DNA of 64,000 nt from Burkholderia sp. SRS-46. Its GTDB lineage: Bacteria > Pseudomonadota > Gammaproteobacteria > Burkholderiales > Burkholderiaceae. The DNA lies in assembly GCF_004343775.1 (NCBI RefSeq), contig NZ_PTXL01000002.1:558001-622000 (forward strand). Direction: 5' to 3'. The notes below the pieces were generated by a model. It saw only the letters and a list, made by a program, of their open reading frames with translations. It did not search any database and was not told the DNA's origin. The translations under genes were made by a program, and so were the position numbers. Positions 37,913 to 47,282 of this stretch are shown here, piece after piece (within the stretch, counting starts at the first letter, position 1; each line of letters starts with the position of its first letter).

Positions 37913-38980
37913 TTACAGCGCCGCGACCACCGCGTCGCCCATCGCGGCCGTGCCGACCTGCCGGCAGCCCGGCGTCGCGATGTCGCCGGTGCGGTAGCCC
38001 TGCTCGAGCACCGCCTTCACCGCGCGCTCGATGCGATCGGCCTGCTCGGCGCGATTCAGCGAGTAGCGCAGCAGCATCGCGGCCGACAGGATCGTCGCGA
38101 GCGGGTTCGCGATGCCCTTGCCCGCGATGTCCGGCGCGGAGCCGTGCGACGGCTCGTACAAGCCCTTGTTGTTCTTGTCGAGCGACGCCGACGGCAGCAT
38201 GCCGATCGAGCCGGTCAGCATCGATGCCTCGTCCGACAGGATGTCGCCGAACATGTTGCCGGTGACGATCACGTCGAACTGCTTCGGCGCCTTCGCGAGC
38301 TGCATCGCCGCGTTGTCGACGTACATGTGCGACAGCTCGACGTCCGCGTATTCCTTCGACACGTCGATCATGACGTCGCGCCAGAACTGCGACGTTTCGA
38401 GCACGTTCGACTTGTCGACCGACAGCAGCTTCTTCGCGCGCTTGCGCGCCGCCTGGAACGCGACGTGCGCGATGCGGCGCACTTCCGGCTCCGAGTAGCG
38501 CATCGTGTCGAAGCCCTCGCGCGCGCCGGCGAACGGGCCGTCCGGCGCCGCGCGCACGCCGCGCGGCTGGCCGAAGTAGATGTCGCCGTTCAGTTCGCGC
38601 ACGATCAGGATGTCGAGGCCCGCGACCAGTTCCGGCTTCAACGGCGACGCATCGACGAGCTGCGGATAGCAGATCGCCGGGCGGAAGTTCGCGAACAGCT
38701 CGAGATGCTTGCGCAGGCCGAGGATCGCCTGCTCGGGGCGCAGCGCGCGCTCGAGCGAGTCGTACTTCCAGTCGCCCACCGCGCCGAACAGGATCGCGTC
38801 CGCCTGCTTCGCGAGCGCCAGCGTCGCGTCCGGCAGCGGATGGCCGCTGGCCTCGTAGCCCGCGCCGCCGACCGGCGCTTCCTCGAGCTCGAACTTTTCG
38901 TCGAGTGCGTTCAGCACCTTCACCGCTTCCTTGACGATCTCCGGACCGATGCCGTCGCCGGGCAGCACTGCAATCTTCAT
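37913..38980 (-). CDS. leuB: 3-isopropylmalate dehydrogenase
   Basis: NAD-dependent oxidative decarboxylation in leucine synthesis. The 355-residue protein opens with [23 protein letters not shown]. The arginine cluster is in [24 protein letters not shown], and Lys and Asp of the active site are in [16 protein letters not shown] and [16 protein letters not shown]. leuD ends 73 bp upstream; part of leuC-leuD-leuB. Confidence 0.97.
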   Translation of the reverse strand: MKIAVLPGDGIGPEIVKEAVKVLNALDEKFELEEAPVGGAGYEASGHPLPDATLALAKQADAILFGAVGDWKYDSLERALRPEQAILGLRKHLELFANFRPAICYPQLVDASPLKPELVAGLDILIVRELNGDIYFGQPRGVRAAPDGPFAGAREGFDTMRYSEPEVRRIAHVAFQAARKRAKKLLSVDKSNVLETSQFWRDVMIDVSKEYADVELSHMYVDNAAMQLAKAPKQFDVIVTGNMFGDILSDEASMLTGSIGMLPSASLDKNNKGLYEPSHGSAPDIAGKGIANPLATILSAAMLLRYSLNRAEQADRIERAVKAVLEQGYRTGDIATPGCRQVGTAAMGDAVVAAL

Positions 38981-39053
38981 GCGTTATTCCTGACTGGATG
39001 GGTTTTGAATGCGGACAGCGGGAGCGCCGTGCACGCCCGCCGCAAGGACGGCG

Positions 39054-39704
39054 TCAGCCGACCAGCTTGTTGTTCAGCCACGGCTGCTTCGCGAGCCGCT
39101 CGGCCTCGAACTGGCGGATCTTGTCGGCGTGTCGCAGCGTCAGGCCGATGTCGTCGAAGCCGTTCAGCAGGCAGTACTTGCGGAACCCGGCGACGTCGAA
39201 TGCGTACTCGCGGCCGTCCGGCGCGCGCACCACCTGCGCGTCGAGATCGATCGTCAGCTGGTAGCCGTTGAACGCATACGTCTCGTTGAACAGGTGATCG
39301 ACCTGCTGCTCGGTCAGCACGATCGGCAGCAGGCCGTTCTTGAAGCAGTTGTTGAAGAAGATGTCGGCGAAGCTCGGCGCGATGATCGCGCGGAAGCCGT
39401 ACTGCTGCAGCGCCCACGGCGCGTGCTCGCGCGAGCTGCCGCAGCCGAAGTTCTTGCGCGCGAGCAGCACCGATGCGCCCTGGTAGCGCGGCTGGTTCAG
39501 CACGAAGTCCGGGTTCAGCGGGCGCTTCGAGTTGTCCTGGCCCGGCTCGCCGTGGTCGAGGTAACGCCATTCGTCGAATGCGTTCGGGCCGAAGCCGGTG
39601 CGCTTGATCGACTTCAGGAACTGCTTCGGGATGATCGCGTCGGTATCGACGTTCTCGCGATCGAGCGGCGCCACGACGCCGGTATGCACAATGAATTTTT
39701 CCAT
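39054..39704 (-). CDS. leuD: 3-isopropylmalate dehydratase small subunit
   Basis: Swivelling domain of isopropylmalate isomerase, partner of LeuC. The 216-residue protein has [16 protein letters not shown] near residue 18, and [20 protein letters not shown] carries the substrate-binding loop. Start at 39704, 11 bp after the leuC stop. The frame stays open further upstream inside leuC, but the family N terminus ([17 protein letters not shown]) begins here. Confidence 0.96.
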   Translation of the reverse strand: MEKFIVHTGVVAPLDRENVDTDAIIPKQFLKSIKRTGFGPNAFDEWRYLDHGEPGQDNSKRPLNPDFVLNQPRYQGASVLLARKNFGCGSSREHAPWALQQYGFRAIIAPSFADIFFNNCFKNGLLPIVLTEQQVDHLFNETYAFNGYQLTIDLDAQVVRAPDGREYAFDVAGFRKYCLLNGFDDIGLTLRHADKIRQFEAERLAKQPWLNNKLVG

Positions 39705-39715
39705 GATCCGTCTCG

Positions 39716-41125
39716 TTACCCCAGCTTGCGAATGTCGACGAAATGGCCTTCGATGGCCGCCGCGGCTGCCATCGCCGGGCTGACGAGGTGCGTGCGGCCA
39801 CCCTGCCCCTGCCGGCCTTCGAAATTGCGGTTCGACGTCGATGCGCAACGCTCGCCCGGATCGAGACGATCGGCGTTCATCGCGAGACACATCGAGCAGC
39901 CCGGCTCGCGCCACTCGAAGCCCGCTTCCGTGAACACCTTGTCGAGCCCTTCGCGCTCGGCCTGCGCCTTCACGAGGCCCGAGCCCGGCACGACCATCGC
40001 GAGGCGCACGTTCGACGCGACGCGACGGTTCAGCTTCTTCACGACGTACGCGGCCGCGCGGATATCCTCGATGCGCGCGTTCGTGCACGAGCCGATGAAG
40101 ATCTTGTCGACCTTGATCGATTCGATCGGCGTGTTCGGCTCGAGCGCCATGTAGGCCAGCGCGCGCTCCATCGCGTCGCGCTTGACCGGATCCTTCTCGC
40201 GTTCCGGATCGGGCACGCGGCCGTCGATCGACGTGACCATTTCCGGCGACGTGCCCCACGTGACCTGCGGCACGATCTCGGCCGCATTCAGCTCGACGAC
40301 GCTGTCGAACTGCGCGCCGTCGTCCGACTTGAACTGGCGCCAGTACTCGACGGCCTGGGCCCATTCCGCGCCGGTCGGCACGAACGGACGGCCCTTCAGA
40401 TAGTCGATCGTCGTTTCGTCGACGGCGACCATGCCGGCGCGCGCGCCCGCCTCGATCGCCATGTTGCAGACCGTCATCCGGCCTTCCATCGTCAGCGCGC
40501 GGATCGTCGAGCCGCCGAATTCGATCGCGTAGCCCGTGCCGCCCGCAGTGCCGATCTTGCCGATGATCGCGAGCACGATGTCCTTCGCGGTGCAGCCGCG
40601 CGGCAGCTGGCCCTCGACCTTCACGAGCATGTTCTTGCTCTTCTTCTGCAGCAGGGTCTGGGTCGCGAGCACGTGCTCGACTTCCGACGTGCCGATGCCG
40701 TGCGCGAGCGCGCCGAACGCGCCGTGCGTCGACGTGTGCGAGTCGCCGCACACGATCGTCATGCCCGGCAGCGTCGCACCCTGCTCGGGCCCGATGATGT
40801 GCACGATGCCCTGGCGCACGTCGTTCATCTTGAACTGGGTGATGCCGAAGCTGTCGCAGTTCGCGTCGAGCGTGTCGACCTGCAGCTTCGAGACCGGATC
40901 GGCGATGCCGTGGCTGCGATCCGTGGTCGGCACGTTGTGGTCCGATACGGCGAGGTTCGCGCTGATGCGCCACACCGGACGCTGCGCCATCTTCAGCCCT
41001 TCGAATGCCTGCGGGCTGGTGACTTCATGCAGCAGCTGACGGTCGATATAAAGCAATGTCGTGCCGTCTTCCTCGGTGTGGACCACGTGGGAATTCCACA
41101 GTTTGTCGTAGAGCGTCTGTGCCAT
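39716..41125 (-). CDS. leuC: 3-isopropylmalate dehydratase large subunit
   Basis: 4Fe-4S aconitase-type catalytic subunit converting 2- to 3-isopropylmalate. The 469-residue protein has cluster ligands in [11 protein letters not shown] and [39 protein letters not shown] is characteristic. ATG at 41125 ([15 protein letters not shown]) matches the family start; an ATG at 41152 would add nine residues. No strong ribosome site is visible. Confidence 0.97.
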   Translation of the reverse strand: MAQTLYDKLWNSHVVHTEEDGTTLLYIDRQLLHEVTSPQAFEGLKMAQRPVWRISANLAVSDHNVPTTDRSHGIADPVSKLQVDTLDANCDSFGITQFKMNDVRQGIVHIIGPEQGATLPGMTIVCGDSHTSTHGAFGALAHGIGTSEVEHVLATQTLLQKKSKNMLVKVEGQLPRGCTAKDIVLAIIGKIGTAGGTGYAIEFGGSTIRALTMEGRMTVCNMAIEAGARAGMVAVDETTIDYLKGRPFVPTGAEWAQAVEYWRQFKSDDGAQFDSVVELNAAEIVPQVTWGTSPEMVTSIDGRVPDPEREKDPVKRDAMERALAYMALEPNTPIESIKVDKIFIGSCTNARIEDIRAAAYVVKKLNRRVASNVRLAMVVPGSGLVKAQAEREGLDKVFTEAGFEWREPGCSMCLAMNADRLDPGERCASTSNRNFEGRQGQGGRTHLVSPAMAAAAAIEGHFVDIRKLG

Positions 41126-41222
41126 GGGTATGCGGGGTCGTTGTGACTTCAAGCCTTGCGGATGCGGTCGATTATGCCACGCAGATCGCGCTCCGACGCA
41201 GGCCGATCGCGAAAAAACCCAT

Positions 41223-41252
41223 TAAAAACAGTGGTTTGGCTGGTAGTGTCAA
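41223..41252 (-). promoter_or_regulatory. Candidate promoter of the leuCDB unit
   Basis: On the minus strand a perfect TTGACA -35 (41247-41252) is followed after 17-18 bp by a T-rich GTTTTTA (-10 position, 41223-41229). It would give a leader of about 90 nt before the leuC ATG. Confidence 0.45.
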
Positions 41253-41269
41253 TACCTGTATCGGCATTA

Positions 41270-41526
41270 CCCGGCAGCGGGGCGCGATCCGGAGCCCGCC
41301 CGCGCCCGCGCCGCCTCGGCCGCGCGAAAGAACAGGTCGTGCGCGCGCGGAAACACCGACCGGCCACCTTCGCCGTCGACGTCGCAGAACTTCGCCATCG
41401 CCTCGGCGAGCACCGGGAACGCCTTGTCCGCGTCGTCGCTGCGGATCTTGCCGTCGCCGCGACGGCCGATCCGGCGCCCCGCAGGAACGTGCGCCGGCTG
41501 ATGCCCGAAGGCTGTTCGTCCTTCAT
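41270..41526 (-). pseudogene. Degenerate gene with a Tat signal start, function unknown
   Basis: GAGGGGAA before an ATG at 41526 and the opening MKDEQPSGISRRTFLRGAG, with a perfect twin-arginine motif, look like a real start. After about 25 residues protein-like sequence continues only in another frame (KIRSDDADKAFPVLAEAMAK then FCDVDGEGGRSVFPRAHDLF) and stops at about 41270. This suggests a deletion or frameshift near 41450. I do not recognise the parent protein. Confidence 0.45.
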
Positions 41527-41952
41527 TTCCCCTCATTTATATGTCATTCGACCTATTTTTTTATCGGGCGAAAATCGGCGTCGCAACTCAGGTTAACCCC
41601 TGATCGGCGAGCACATCTCCGGCAGGCGTCGAATACATCGAAGGGAAAATGAAAAATACGCTTGATTTACAAGGCTTAATCGAAAACACGTGGCGTGCGC
41701 TCCTGGCATGCGAGCGATACGAATTCGGCACGCTCCTGGCCGATTCAGCGTCGACAAACCACAAAAGTCTTACGCATGACTAGTCCGATCGACCTATATT
41801 TGAATGAGCCTCAAAGGCGCGCCGCGCATCTCGCCGCGATTCGCGGCAGTCGAACACCGGCCGGCATCTTGCTTGGGATGAGTCGACTGACCGACAATGG
41901 CGCATCACGAGCGCCGGCATCCGCCGATTCCGGCGCGCCAGGAAACGCATCC
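41527..41952. other. Intergenic region upstream of the TetR gene
   Basis: AT-rich 41560-41700, probably with divergent promoters. The frame of the TetR gene is open through part of it, with ATGs at 41776 and 41878, but without ribosome sites or family-like sequence. Confidence 0.4.
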
Positions 41953-42696
41953 ATGCCGGTGGAACCGATGAGCCGCGACGACGAGCAGACCAAGCCCCGA
42001 CGAGACACGCATGCCGGCCGACGGCCGGACGCGCCTGCGGAACCGCAGCCGGGTGACGGCCCGCGCGCGCTGACCGAGCGCGGGCGCCAGACCGTTGCCC
42101 GCATCATGGCGAGCGCGATCGACATCTTCGTGGAGGAAGGCTACGGCGGCCTGAGCATGCGCAAGGTGGCGACGAGCGCCGGCCTGGCGCTGTCGAACCT
42201 GCAGCACTACTTCCCGTCCCGCGAAGACCTGTTCGCGGCCATCATCACGGAAACCATCGCGGCGTATTCGAGCACCTACGACGGCGTCCGGACCGACGCG
42301 ACGCTGTCGCCGGAAGCGCGGCTGGAGAAGGTCGTGCGGCTGCTGATCGAGGACGGCAAGCTGCCCCGGGCCCAGAGCCTGTTCGTGAACACCCTGGCGC
42401 TGGCCCAGACGCAGGAATTCGCGCGCAGGAGCCTGGAGGACGCGTACCAGTTCCAGCGCCGCGTGATCGGCGCGTTCGTCGCGGAAGTGAACCCCGACCT
42501 GACGCCGCTCGAACTTTCGCGCCGGGCCGCGCTGATCACCTGCCAGATCGAGGGGCTGTTCGTGCTGATCCCTCAGCGCAACCGGTTTCCGTCGGACATC
42601 AAGGGCATCGAGGACGAAGCGGTGAAGGCCATCGTGGCGCTCGTGCGCGCGCCGGGCGAACGCGGCGCGGCAGCGAAGCCGAAGGCGGCCCGCTAG
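41953..42696 (+). CDS. TetR family transcriptional regulator
   Basis: A 247-residue protein. The N-terminal helix-turn-helix lies at about residues 40-85 (ARIMASAIDIFVEEGYGG then LSMRKVATSAGLALSNLQHY). A C-terminal ligand-binding region follows. The start is uncertain: I chose 41953 because AGGAAA precedes it; 41776 would add 59 poorly conserved residues. Direct target unknown. It might act at the TetR-type palindromes at 44980 and 45162, but no sequence evidence links them. Confidence 0.82.
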   Translation: MPVEPMSRDDEQTKPRRDTHAGRRPDAPAEPQPGDGPRALTERGRQTVARIMASAIDIFVEEGYGGLSMRKVATSAGLALSNLQHYFPSREDLFAAIITETIAAYSSTYDGVRTDATLSPEARLEKVVRLLIEDGKLPRAQSLFVNTLALAQTQEFARRSLEDAYQFQRRVIGAFVAEVNPDLTPLELSRRAALITCQIEGLFVLIPQRNRFPSDIKGIEDEAVKAIVALVRAPGERGAAAKPKAAR

Positions 42697-42724
42697 CGCG
42701 AGGCCGCGCCGGCCCCCCGCCCGC

Positions 42725-42910
42725 TCACGCGAGCCTGACCCGCCTCTTGCCGGTGTTGGTGCCGTTCATCAGCCCGATGCCGCGGTACAGACGCGCGCCG
42801 TGGCAACCGGGCGCGCGTTCGATCAGCGGCTTCGCTTCGGCGAACGCGTGCTCGAATCCGGCTTCGCCGTGTTCCCGCAGGTCGATCCGGGCGATTTCGA
42901 CAACCGTCAT
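42725..42910 (-). pseudogene. Truncated antibiotic-biosynthesis-monooxygenase (ABM) domain protein
   Basis: The 61 residues TVVEIARIDLREHGEAGFEH, then FAEAKPLIERAPGCHGARLYRGI, match the first half of the small ABM fold, normally about 95-105 residues. The remaining 14 residues (GLMNGTNTGKRRVRLA) do not fit the second half, so the gene has lost its 3' part. GGAG precedes the ATG. It lies 21 bp downstream of the decarboxylase gene on the same strand, so it may once have been its operon partner. Confidence 0.6.
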
Positions 42911-42931
42911 GCGTGACTCCGTAGTCCGCCA

Positions 42932-43684
42932 TCAGGCGAGGTAATCGTGGACGACCTTGCCGTACGGCAGCGTGGTGTCGCAGATCGTGTGCGTGACCGA
43001 CACGATTTCGCGCACCGGCAGCTCGGCGAGCGGCGCGCGCGCATGCGGAAACAGCTCGAGCGTGCCCGGGCCCGTCCATGCGCCCTTCACGATGACGTCC
43101 TGGTAGTCGATCCGCACGAGCTCCAGGATGCGCGGCTTGCCGTCGACGTGCGGAATGATCTTGAGCACGACGCCCGGCGTCGTCAGCGCCTGTTTCGCGT
43201 GGTCGAGGCTCATTTCCTGGTGCTTGTACGCCATCGTCGCCTTCGCGACGAGGCTGCCGCTGTAGTCGAGCGTGCCGACCAGCGTGTCGGTCTGCAGCGC
43301 GAGCATCGGCGCGCCGAACTTCTTCGGCAGCCCCCAGATCTCGCGGCCGTCGAGGATCGCGTTGACGTTGCCCGCATACATCGACGGACGGAAGCTGACC
43401 GCCTCGCCGTCCAGGTACGCGGAAATGCTCTGGCTGATCTCGTAGTAGTCGCCGAGGCCCGGCGCGACCATGTACAGGAACGCGATGCTGACGAGCGGGT
43501 CGCGCAGTTCGAGCGGCTCGGGCACCAGTTGCCGGATCCGCTCGAGATCGGAGCGGTAGGTGACCGTCAGCGCGGGCCGGTCGAGAAACTTGTCGGGCGC
43601 GGGCGGATACGGCGGCGAATTCAGCGGCATCGCGAAGGCCCGTTCGATCACGTCCTGCCTGCTCAGCCCCGATACGTAGTTCAT
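42932..43684 (-). CDS. adc: Acetoacetate decarboxylase
   Basis: Converts acetoacetate to acetone and CO2. The 250-residue protein has the catalytic lysine pair at 121-122 in REIWGLPKKFGAP, the equivalent of the Schiff-base lysine pair of the clostridial enzyme. VSIAFLYMVAPGLGDYYEI is typical. Divergent from the AEC carrier, sharing a 218-bp control region that holds palindrome site 1. Confidence 0.92.
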   Translation of the reverse strand: MNYVSGLSRQDVIERAFAMPLNSPPYPPAPDKFLDRPALTVTYRSDLERIRQLVPEPLELRDPLVSIAFLYMVAPGLGDYYEISQSISAYLDGEAVSFRPSMYAGNVNAILDGREIWGLPKKFGAPMLALQTDTLVGTLDYSGSLVAKATMAYKHQEMSLDHAKQALTTPGVVLKIIPHVDGKPRILELVRIDYQDVIVKGAWTGPGTLELFPHARAPLAELPVREIVSVTHTICDTTLPYGKVVHDYLA

Positions 43685-43806
43685 GGCGACTCTCCGAAAG
43701 CGAAAACGATGGCCGGCGCGACGCACCGGCCCGCGGCGTCGGCCGGCGCGCTGCCGGCCCGTCGACGCGTTGCGCCCACCATAGCGCCGCGCGGCCGCGC
43801 GCCGTA

Positions 43807-43821
43807 CCCCCGTTTCGGGGG
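43807..43821. promoter_or_regulatory. C-run/G-run palindrome, site 1 (adc / AEC carrier)
   Basis: CCCCC-GTTTC-GGGGG, with two further G, lies 122 bp upstream of the adc ATG and about 80 bp upstream of the AEC carrier ATG. One of five related sites in the 43.8-59.9 kb block. Confidence 0.55.
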
Positions 43822-43902
43822 GGTCAAAAAACGCCGCCGGCATATCAAGGTGGCAGCGGCGTCCGTGTCGCGCGGCGCCCTGTCACCCGCTCCGGATCCG
43901 CC

Positions 43903-44847
43903 ATGACTTCCGAACTCGCGCACGCACTGGTGCCGTTCTTCTTTTCGATCGCAATGGGCTATGTCGCCGGGAAGTCCCACGCCGGCAACCTGCCGATCGT
44001 GTCGATCAACACGATGCTGGTCGACTACGCGCTGCCGTTCGCGCTGTTCGTCTACACGGCGAAGATGCCGCGCGCGGCGCTCGCGAGCCATCTGGTGCCG
44101 ATCGCCGTGATCGTGATCTTCATGCTCGTGCCGTACTTCGTGTCGCTCGCGCTGTCGAAGCGGGTGTTCCACGTCGATGCGAGCCGCCGCGCCGTGCGGG
44201 CGGTGACGGTCGGCATGCCGAACTTCGCGGCGGTCGGGCTGCCGCTGCTGGTCGCCGTGTATGGCGAGTCGAGCACGCTGACCGTCGCGTTCGCGATCAC
44301 GATCGCGTCCGTGGTGATGTCGCCGGCCTGCCTGATCCTGCTCGAACGGGCGCGCAACGCCGGACACCCGCGCCAGGCGCAGGCGCCGCTGCTCGCCCGC
44401 GCGCTGCGCAACACGTTCAGCAAGCCGGTGGTCGTCGCGCCGCTCGGCGGCATCGCGTTTTCATTGCTCGGCTGGCACTTGCCGGACCTGATCGGCCAGT
44501 CGCTCGGCATCATCGGCGGCACGACGGCCGGGCTCGCGCTGTTCTCGACCGGCCTGATCCTCGCCGCGCTGCCGATCCGCCTGAACGCGGAGGTATTCGT
44601 CGCGCTGCTGCTCGGCCACCTCGTGCAGCCGCTGCTCGCCTGGCTGTGCGTATGGCTGTTCACGGTGCCGGCGCCGCTCGCCGGGCAGCTCGTGCTGCTG
44701 GCCGCGATTCCGTGCGGCTCGTTCGGCATCCTGTTCGGCCTCGCGTACGACATCGACGATCCGACCGCGGGCGCCACGCTCGTCGCGTCGAGCCTCGCCT
44801 CCGCGGCGACGCTGACGGTCACGATCTATCTGCTGCGGTTCATCTAG
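43903..44847 (+). CDS. AEC (auxin efflux carrier) family transporter, MdcF-like
   Basis: A 314-residue protein with about ten membrane helices in two halves. VPFFFSIAMGYVAGKSHAG and NTMLVDYALPFALFVYTAKM open it. Bacterial members carry malonate, malate or other carboxylates. Its pairing with acetoacetate decarboxylase suggests a small keto- or dicarboxylate, as inference only. Confidence 0.85.
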   Translation: MTSELAHALVPFFFSIAMGYVAGKSHAGNLPIVSINTMLVDYALPFALFVYTAKMPRAALASHLVPIAVIVIFMLVPYFVSLALSKRVFHVDASRRAVRAVTVGMPNFAAVGLPLLVAVYGESSTLTVAFAITIASVVMSPACLILLERARNAGHPRQAQAPLLARALRNTFSKPVVVAPLGGIAFSLLGWHLPDLIGQSLGIIGGTTAGLALFSTGLILAALPIRLNAEVFVALLLGHLVQPLLAWLCVWLFTVPAPLAGQLVLLAAIPCGSFGILFGLAYDIDDPTAGATLVASSLASAATLTVTIYLLRFI

Positions 44848-44937
44848 GCGTGTCGTCGCGCGCCGCCGGGCCCGTGCCGCGCGAAGCGGCCGCGCCACTG
44901 CATTGGGTCGACGTTGCGGCGGCCCGCGCGACGAGCC

Positions 44938-44953
44938 CCCCCCGAATGGGGAG
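44938..44953. promoter_or_regulatory. C-run/G-run palindrome, site 2 (curA operon)
   Basis: CCCCCC-GAAT-GGGGAG, one mismatch from the exact inverse of site 4 (CCCCCC-ATTC-GGGGGG). About 325 bp upstream of the curA-like ATG and about 40 bp upstream of the first TetR-type palindrome. Confidence 0.55.
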
Positions 44954-44979
44954 GGACGATCAGTCTGTCCTGAATTTAC

Positions 44980-45009
44980 TAGACGACTGGTCTACTCGCA
45001 ACGTATGAT
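44980..45009 (+). promoter_or_regulatory. Promoter overlapping TetR-type operator, copy 1
   Basis: TAGACGACTGGTCTA (44980-44994) is a TAGAC-N5-GTCTA palindrome. Its left half doubles as a -35-like TAGACG, followed after 18 bp by a good -10, TATGAT (45004-45009). A repressor bound here would block the promoter. The half-site resembles NemR-type operators as I remember them. Confidence 0.65.
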
Positions 45010-45124
45010 CCGCTACATGAACTGCCCGTCACCTGCATTCGAGCGGCACGATTCCGCGCCCTCCGCCACCCTGCTCGCCAGTCGGGCGGCAAGGCCGGAG
45101 CGGTGCGCGGGCCGGTCGACGGGA

Positions 45125-45150
45125 CGCCGGAGGTCATCCGGCATTTTTTT
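45125..45150 (+). terminator. Terminator between the two TetR-type operators
   Basis: GCCGGA and TCCGGC with a five-base loop, followed by ATTTTTTT. It would end a transcript of about 135 nt started at the upstream promoter. Confidence 0.75.
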
Positions 45151-45160
45151 GGATCATTTT

Positions 45161-45177
45161 GTAGACGACTGGTCTAC
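45161..45177 (+). promoter_or_regulatory. TetR-type operator, copy 2
   Basis: GTAGACGACTGGTCTAC, identical over the 15-bp core to copy 1 and in the same orientation, 182 bp further on and 101 bp before the curA-like ATG. Confidence 0.65.
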
Positions 45178-45277
45178 TTTTACGCGCAACCGATCGTGCC
45201 CCTGCACGACATCCAGCGCATCGCATCGACCGGCGCGCCGCAACCGCCCGGCGGACACCGCAATCCAGAGGTCACCC

Positions 45278-46318
45278 ATGTCACACCCAGAAACAGTCAA
45301 TCGCCGGCTCGTGCTGGCCAGCCGCCCGGCCGGCGCGCCGGTCGCGGAGAACTTCCGCCTGGAGACCGCCGCGGTTCCCGCGCCGTCCGGCGGCGAGGTC
45401 CTGCTGCGGACGCTCTATCTGTCGCTCGACCCGTACATGCGCTGGCGCATGAGCGACGCGCCGTCCTATGCGCCGCCGGTCGCGCTCGGCGACGTGATGG
45501 TCGGCGGCACGGTCAGCCGCGTGGTCGCGTCGAAGCACCCGGCGTTCGCCGCCGGCGACCTCGTGCTCGCCGACAGCGGCTGGCAGGACTATGCGCTGTC
45601 GGATGGCGCCGACCTGATGCCGCTCGGCGCGGATCTCGAACATCCGTCGCATGCCCTCGGCATCCTCGGGATGCCGGGCTTCACCGCCTATACCGGACTC
45701 CTCAAGATTGGCCAGCCGCAGCCGGGCGAAACCGTCGTGGTGGCCGCCGCGAGCGGCGCGGTCGGCGCCGCCGTCGGCCAGATCGCGAAGCTGAAGGGCT
45801 GCCGCGTGATCGGCATCGCGGGCGACGCCGAGAAATGCCGCTACGTCACGGAGACACTCGGCTTCGACGTCTGTCTCGACCGGCGCGCGCCGGATCTCGC
45901 CCAGCAACTGGCCGACGCGTGCCCGAGCGGCATCGACGTCTATTTCGAGAACGTCGGCGGCCCGATCTTCGATGCCGTGCTGCCGCTGCTCAACGTCGGC
46001 GCGCGAGTACCTGTGTGCGGCTTGATTTCGCAATACAACGACAGCGAACTGCCGCCGGGCCCCGATCGCCTGCCGCGCCTCACCGACACGCTGCTGAAGA
46101 AGCGCATCCGCATGGAGGGCTTCATCATCCTCGACCACTACGCGAGCGGCTATCAGCCGTTCCTGCACGACATGCGCGAATGGCTGCGGGCCGGCCACGT
46201 GACGCCGCTCGAAGACGTCGTCGACGGCCTCGAACGCGCGCCGGATGCCCTGATCGGGCTGCTCGCGGGCAAGAACTTCGGCAAGGTCGTCGTGCGTATC
46301 GCCCGGGCCGGTGCCTGA
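45278..46318 (+). CDS. NADP-dependent medium-chain reductase (CurA / leukotriene B4 dehydrogenase-like)
   Basis: A 346-residue zinc-free MDR enzyme. The opening NRRLVLASRPAGAPVAENFRLET and LYLSLDPYMRWRM are typical of the CurA/PTGR group. LGMPGFTAYTGLLKIGQPQPGE and VVAAASGAVGAAVGQIAKLKG form the NADPH fold. Such enzymes reduce alpha,beta-unsaturated carbonyls. GAGG precedes the ATG. It begins a probable three-gene detoxification unit with the next two genes. Confidence 0.9.
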   Translation: MSHPETVNRRLVLASRPAGAPVAENFRLETAAVPAPSGGEVLLRTLYLSLDPYMRWRMSDAPSYAPPVALGDVMVGGTVSRVVASKHPAFAAGDLVLADSGWQDYALSDGADLMPLGADLEHPSHALGILGMPGFTAYTGLLKIGQPQPGETVVVAAASGAVGAAVGQIAKLKGCRVIGIAGDAEKCRYVTETLGFDVCLDRRAPDLAQQLADACPSGIDVYFENVGGPIFDAVLPLLNVGARVPVCGLISQYNDSELPPGPDRLPRLTDTLLKKRIRMEGFIILDHYASGYQPFLHDMREWLRAGHVTPLEDVVDGLERAPDALIGLLAGKNFGKVVVRIARAGA

Positions 46319-46367
46319 CGCAATGCCGCACGACGTTTTTTCATCAACCTCCTCTCATCGACACACC

Positions 46368-47051
46368 ATGAAACTGCTTTTCGTCCTGACCTCCCACGAC
46401 ACCCTCGGCTCGACCGGCGAGAAAACCGGCTTCTGGCTCGAGGAATTCGCCGCGCCGTACTACGTGCTGAAGGATGCCGGCGCGGACATCGTGCTGGCCT
46501 CCGTCGCTGGCGGACAGCCGCCGCTCGACCCGAAGAGCGCGGATGCCGCGTTCCAGACCGACGCCACCCGCCGCTTCGACGCGGACCCCGCCGCACGCGC
46601 GGCGCTCGCGGCGACCCGCAAGCTGTCCGACGTGTCGGCCGACGACTTCGACGCGGTGTTCTATCCGGGCGGACACGGGCCGCTGTGGGATCTCGCCGAG
46701 GATGCCGATTCGATCGCGCTGATCGAGCGGGCCATCGCGACGAGCAAGCCGGTGGCGGCCGTGTGCCACGCGCCGGGCGTGCTGCGTCATGCGAAGGCGC
46801 CGGACGGCAAGCCGCTCGTCGCCGGCAAGGCCGTCACCGGCTTCTCGAATTCGGAAGAAGACCTCGTCGGCCTGACGAACGTCGTACCGTTCCTCGTCGA
46901 GGACGAACTGAAGGCGAACGGCGGCCGCTATTCGAAAACCAACGACTGGGAGCCGTACGTCGCGATCGACGGGCTGCTGATCACCGGCCAGAACCCCGCG
47001 TCGTCGGAACTGGCGGCCAAGGCGCTGCTCGACGTGCTGAAGCAGGGCTGA
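46368..47051 (+). CDS. DJ-1/PfpI family protein, type 1 glutamine amidotransferase-like (possible glyoxalase III)
   Basis: The 227-residue protein has the nucleophile elbow Cys133-His134 in AAVCHAPGVLR and the Glu in KTGFWLEEFAAPYYV near residue 25. FYPGGHGPLWDL is the oxyanion loop. Close relatives detoxify methylglyoxal or repair glycated proteins. It lies 49 bp after the curA-like gene, fitting a reactive-carbonyl response. Confidence 0.88.
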   Translation: MKLLFVLTSHDTLGSTGEKTGFWLEEFAAPYYVLKDAGADIVLASVAGGQPPLDPKSADAAFQTDATRRFDADPAARAALAATRKLSDVSADDFDAVFYPGGHGPLWDLAEDADSIALIERAIATSKPVAAVCHAPGVLRHAKAPDGKPLVAGKAVTGFSNSEEDLVGLTNVVPFLVEDELKANGGRYSKTNDWEPYVAIDGLLITGQNPASSELAAKALLDVLKQG

Positions 47052-47282
47052 CGGCGCGGCGCCGCATCGCCCGCTGGAACCGGATCGGCGCGCATGCGCC
47101 GGTCCACGCGGGATGGGCGGCGCCGGAAGCGGCGGGCACGCGGCCGCGTCGATCCCGAATCGGGAAAAGCGTTTAACGCCGCACGCAATACTCGAACGAG
47201 CGCCACGCCCCTACAATCCCCCCGTCAACTCGCCCACCGGCATCCGCGCAGCGTCATGCATGCGCGATGTGCCCAGCCCCTC

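Larger units (their letters stand above)
44848..45277. other. 430-bp control region upstream of the curA-like gene
   Basis: Contains palindrome site 2, two identical TetR-type palindromes, one promoter-like pair and one terminator, described separately. No conserved protein is encoded; a frame runs through, but it has no ribosome site or family pattern. Confidence 0.6.

Noticed and set aside
41776..41952. N-terminal extension of the TetR gene
   Set aside because: No ribosome site at 41776 or 41878 and the extra residues lack family character; a start at 41953 fits better, though this is not certain.
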